Positions 62,519-64,000 of a stretch of 64,000 nucleotides of DNA are shown here, piece after piece. The position numbers and the translations under genes are program-made. How positions within the stretch are numbered: the first letter of the stretch is position 1; every line of letters starts with the position of its first letter. The stretch comes from Arthrobacter sp. Soil764 (GTDB taxonomy: Bacteria; Actinomycetota; Actinomycetes; Actinomycetales; Micrococcaceae), in contig NZ_LMSI01000005.1 of assembly GCF_001428075.1 (NCBI RefSeq), forward strand, positions 1,304 to 65,303, in the 5' to 3' direction. The notes under the pieces were generated by a model. That model had not been told where the DNA came from, did not search any database, and was given only the letters and a program-made list of their open reading frames with translations.

Positions 62519-63325
62519 ATGCGCACCTCCGGCAGCAGCACAGGCAACGGCACCGTCTACGTCGGTGTCAGCACCAAAATGTACCTGGGATACCAGGCAA
62601 GCCTGCGCTGGCTGTCGGAGGTGCGCTCCGTTGTGGACGAAAGGCCCGGACTGGGCAAGGACTCCGCGGTCCGGGTCTTCGTCATCCCTTCCTTCCCGGT
62701 CCTGGAACCGGCCGGACGGATCCTGGCCGGCTCGCCCGTCCTGCTGGGCGCACAAAACTGCGCCTGGGGAGACGGGCCCCTGACCGGCGAAGTGAGCCCC
62801 GGCATGCTGGCCGAGCTCGGCGTCACGCTGGTCGAAATCGGCCACGCGGAACGCAGGCGGCTGTTCGCCGAAGATGACGCCGTGGTGGCGCGCAAGGTGC
62901 GCGCCGCCGCCGGCCATTCCCTCACCCCGCTGCTGTGCATCGGTGAGCCGGACATGCTCGACGCCGGTGCTGCCGCGGATTTCTGCGCCGGACAGGTCCA
63001 TGCAGCCACCGGCGGGGACCCCGCGCTGCTGGACCGCCTGGTGCTGGCCTACGAACCCGTGTGGGCCATCGGCGCAGAGGCGCCCGCCCCGCCGCACCAC
63101 GTCAACTCCGTGCTGGACCTGCTCCGTGCTGAGCTGGGTCCGGACTGCCCCCTGATCTACGGCGGCAGCGCCGGGCCCGGGCTGCTGCCGCAGCTCCCCG
63201 CCGCGGACGGGCTCTTCCTGGGCCGCTTTGCCCACGACGCCGGAAACCTGGGCCGCGTACTGGACGAGGCCCTTGCCTTAACTCAGACCCGCGCCCCGGC
63301 CAGCAATTCCTCAAGCCGCTCGTAA
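62519..63325 (+). CDS. Triosephosphate-isomerase homologue, probable L-erythrulose-1-phosphate isomerase
   Basis: A 268-residue TIM-family protein. Catalytic Lys20 is in GVSTKMYLGY, His109 in EIGHAERRRLF and Glu179 in LAYEPVWAIG, with the phosphate loop YGGSAGP. Departures from glycolytic TPI are notable: the Asn of GNWKMN is absent, and GHSERR is GHAERR. The EryH/LerI enzymes with such changes interconvert L-erythrulose-1-phosphate and D-erythrulose-4-phosphate. With the kinase and RpiB-like gene this completes the tetrulose module. The last ~14 residues overlap the convergent SRPBCC gene by 43 bases. Confidence 0.87.
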   Translation: MRTSGSSTGNGTVYVGVSTKMYLGYQASLRWLSEVRSVVDERPGLGKDSAVRVFVIPSFPVLEPAGRILAGSPVLLGAQNCAWGDGPLTGEVSPGMLAELGVTLVEIGHAERRRLFAEDDAVVARKVRAAAGHSLTPLLCIGEPDMLDAGAAADFCAGQVHAATGGDPALLDRLVLAYEPVWAIGAEAPAPPHHVNSVLDLLRAELGPDCPLIYGGSAGPGLLPQLPAADGLFLGRFAHDAGNLGRVLDEALALTQTRAPASNSSSRS

Positions 63326-63768
63326 CCTTCGCTTATGCCGCCCTCCATGCCGGACTGCGCCATGCCGTCGCGCGCCTCCTGGCTGGGGTAGACGGAGTGG
63401 CCCCGCAGCCGGGTCCGCCCGTTGCCCAGGTCCTCAAACGTCATGAAATCCAGGCTGACCACATCCGGGTACCCGCCGAACTCGAACGTCTGGATGGCGA
63501 ATTCGTTGTCCCGGACCGTGTGGAAGATGCCCTTGAACTCGTAGGCCACCCCGTCCGGTCCCGTGTGCAGGTAGCTGTAGCTGCCGCCCGTGCGGAAGTC
63601 GTAGTGGCCGATTTCCATCTTCATGCCCCGCGGGCCCAGCCACTGGACAATGAGGTCCGGCTCTTTGTGCGCGCGGAACACGTCCGCGACCGGAAAATCG
63701 AACTCGCGCTCAAAATCGATGAAGGGGACGCCCTCGGGAACGCTGAGTTTCAGGGAATTGCTCATCAT
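63283..63768 (-). CDS. SRPBCC/AHSA1-family protein
   Basis: A 161-residue START-like fold (SRPBCC). It has the AHSA1 pattern: FEREFDFPVADVFRAHKEPDLIVQWLGP near the start, GGSYSYLHTGPDG, YEFKGIFHTV and the C-terminal helix GMEGGISEGYERLEELLA. Such proteins bind hydrophobic ligands, and in actinobacteria they are commonly co-encoded with an ArsR regulator, as here. The ATG overlaps the ArsR stop (ATGA). The stop lies within the end of the convergent TPI-like gene. Confidence 0.9.
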   Translation of the reverse strand: MMSNSLKLSVPEGVPFIDFEREFDFPVADVFRAHKEPDLIVQWLGPRGMKMEIGHYDFRTGGSYSYLHTGPDGVAYEFKGIFHTVRDNEFAIQTFEFGGYPDVVSLDFMTFEDLGNGRTRLRGHSVYPSQEARDGMAQSGMEGGISEGYERLEELLAGARV

Positions 63769-64000
63769 GACTCCTTGGAGGATTGATCGCCGCTGTCCGC
63801 GGTGTTTGATCTAAGCACGGCATCCAGGCTGCGGAACTGCCCTTCACGCACCAACCGGTAGCGGTCGATCCATGCGGTCAGCGCCTCAAGCCGCGCCGGG
63901 TTCAGGTGGACGGGCCTGCGCTGGGCGTCCCTGCTTCGGGTCACCAGTTCCGCCTGCTCGAGCACCTGGATATGTTTCGAAACCGCCTGCTTGGAGATTT
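63765..64000 (-). CDS. ArsR-family transcriptional regulator, C-terminal part
   Basis: The gene runs off the right end of the window; its start is not visible. The 77 residues seen begin inside the recognition helix (ISKQAVSKHIQVLEQAELV), followed by wing strands (TRSRDAQRRPVHLNPARLEAL) and a helical tail, AWIDRYRLVREGQFRSLDAVL. This is the ArsR winged-helix layout usually paired with an SRPBCC protein. It is translationally coupled to the SRPBCC gene. Metal ligands are not visible in this part. Confidence 0.88.
   Translation of the reverse strand, partial: ISKQAVSKHIQVLEQAELVTRSRDAQRRPVHLNPARLEALTAWIDRYRLVREGQFRSLDAVLRSNTADSGDQSSKES

Noticed and set aside
56039..63325. Fatty-acid or butyrate pathway because of the HCDH-family gene
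   Set aside because: No thiolase, enoyl-CoA hydratase or acyl-CoA genes; the partners are sugar-phosphate enzymes.

Overview
The window looks like a chromosomal segment of a high-GC Gram-positive actinobacterium. Protein content and style best fit Arthrobacter or Pseudarthrobacter (Micrococcaceae). The reasons are uniformly GC-rich genes, frequent GTG and TTG starts, an XPB-type helicase paired with a Helicase_C_3 protein, a DtxR/IdeR-type iron regulator, a WXG100 protein, a solitary CIRCE-controlled groEL with a GGM tail, actinobacterial ydaO-type (c-di-AMP) riboswitches, and many leaderless-type promoters. The genus is an inference. I see no insertion sequence, prophage, CRISPR array or rRNA. 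One tRNA (Arg, anticodon CCT) is present.

Layout, part 1. At 1-9537: the end of an L-serine dehydratase, TspO, two FemABX peptidoglycan-type aminoacyltransferases, a ThrE exporter, an iron-boxed siderophore-interacting reductase, ung, a DUF3263 protein, a LytR_C protein, a cold-shock gene and an overlapping substrate-binding lipoprotein. At 9588-18843: CIRCE-groEL, an orphan Tat-type sugar-binding lipoprotein, an RNase HI fusion, a WXG100 protein, an OmpR-type two-component system, DUF427, and a small protein followed by an FHA protein. At 18860-26578: XPB helicase and partner, a small membrane protein, a cold-shock-domain protein, DUF3027, serC and ideR. At 26600-29889: three cell-wall peptidases (one M23, two NlpC/P60), the first two each behind a c-di-AMP riboswitch. 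At 30040-37295: an HNH endonuclease, a molybdenum-cofactor group (mobA, DUF6457, moeA, fdhD) and a GH38 alpha-mannosidase.

Layout, part 2. At 37506-51888: an HTH/membrane-protein pair, an ABC-F gene behind a terminator-like leader, an ABC exporter, Nudix, DUF6314, the tRNA, DUF998, a membrane protein divergent from an inositol-phosphatase-family gene, pcrA, a lipoprotein and sucCD. At 52016-63325 lies an accessory carbon-use cluster: two FCD-type GntR regulators, two MFS carriers of the anion:cation symporter type, two paralogous SDR dehydrogenases, a TIM-barrel isomerase/decarboxylase-type protein, a dihydroxyacetone-kinase-family kinase, an RpiB-family isomerase, a 3-hydroxyacyl-CoA-dehydrogenase-family oxidoreductase and a triosephosphate-isomerase homologue. 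At 63283-64000: an SRPBCC gene and a partial ArsR gene.

The most interesting region is 52016-63325. The kinase, RpiB-like and TPI-like genes together match the known erythrulose-to-erythrose-4-phosphate module. The 3-hydroxy-acid dehydrogenase, the xylose-isomerase-like TIM barrel and the anion-type carriers suggest that a sugar acid is oxidised at C3, decarboxylated to a tetrulose and then phosphorylated. Palindromic operator candidates and an 18-codon coupled leader peptide frame the cluster. Other notable items are the terminator-like ABC-F leader, the paired c-di-AMP riboswitches and the compact leaderless divergent promoters at 45273-45304.
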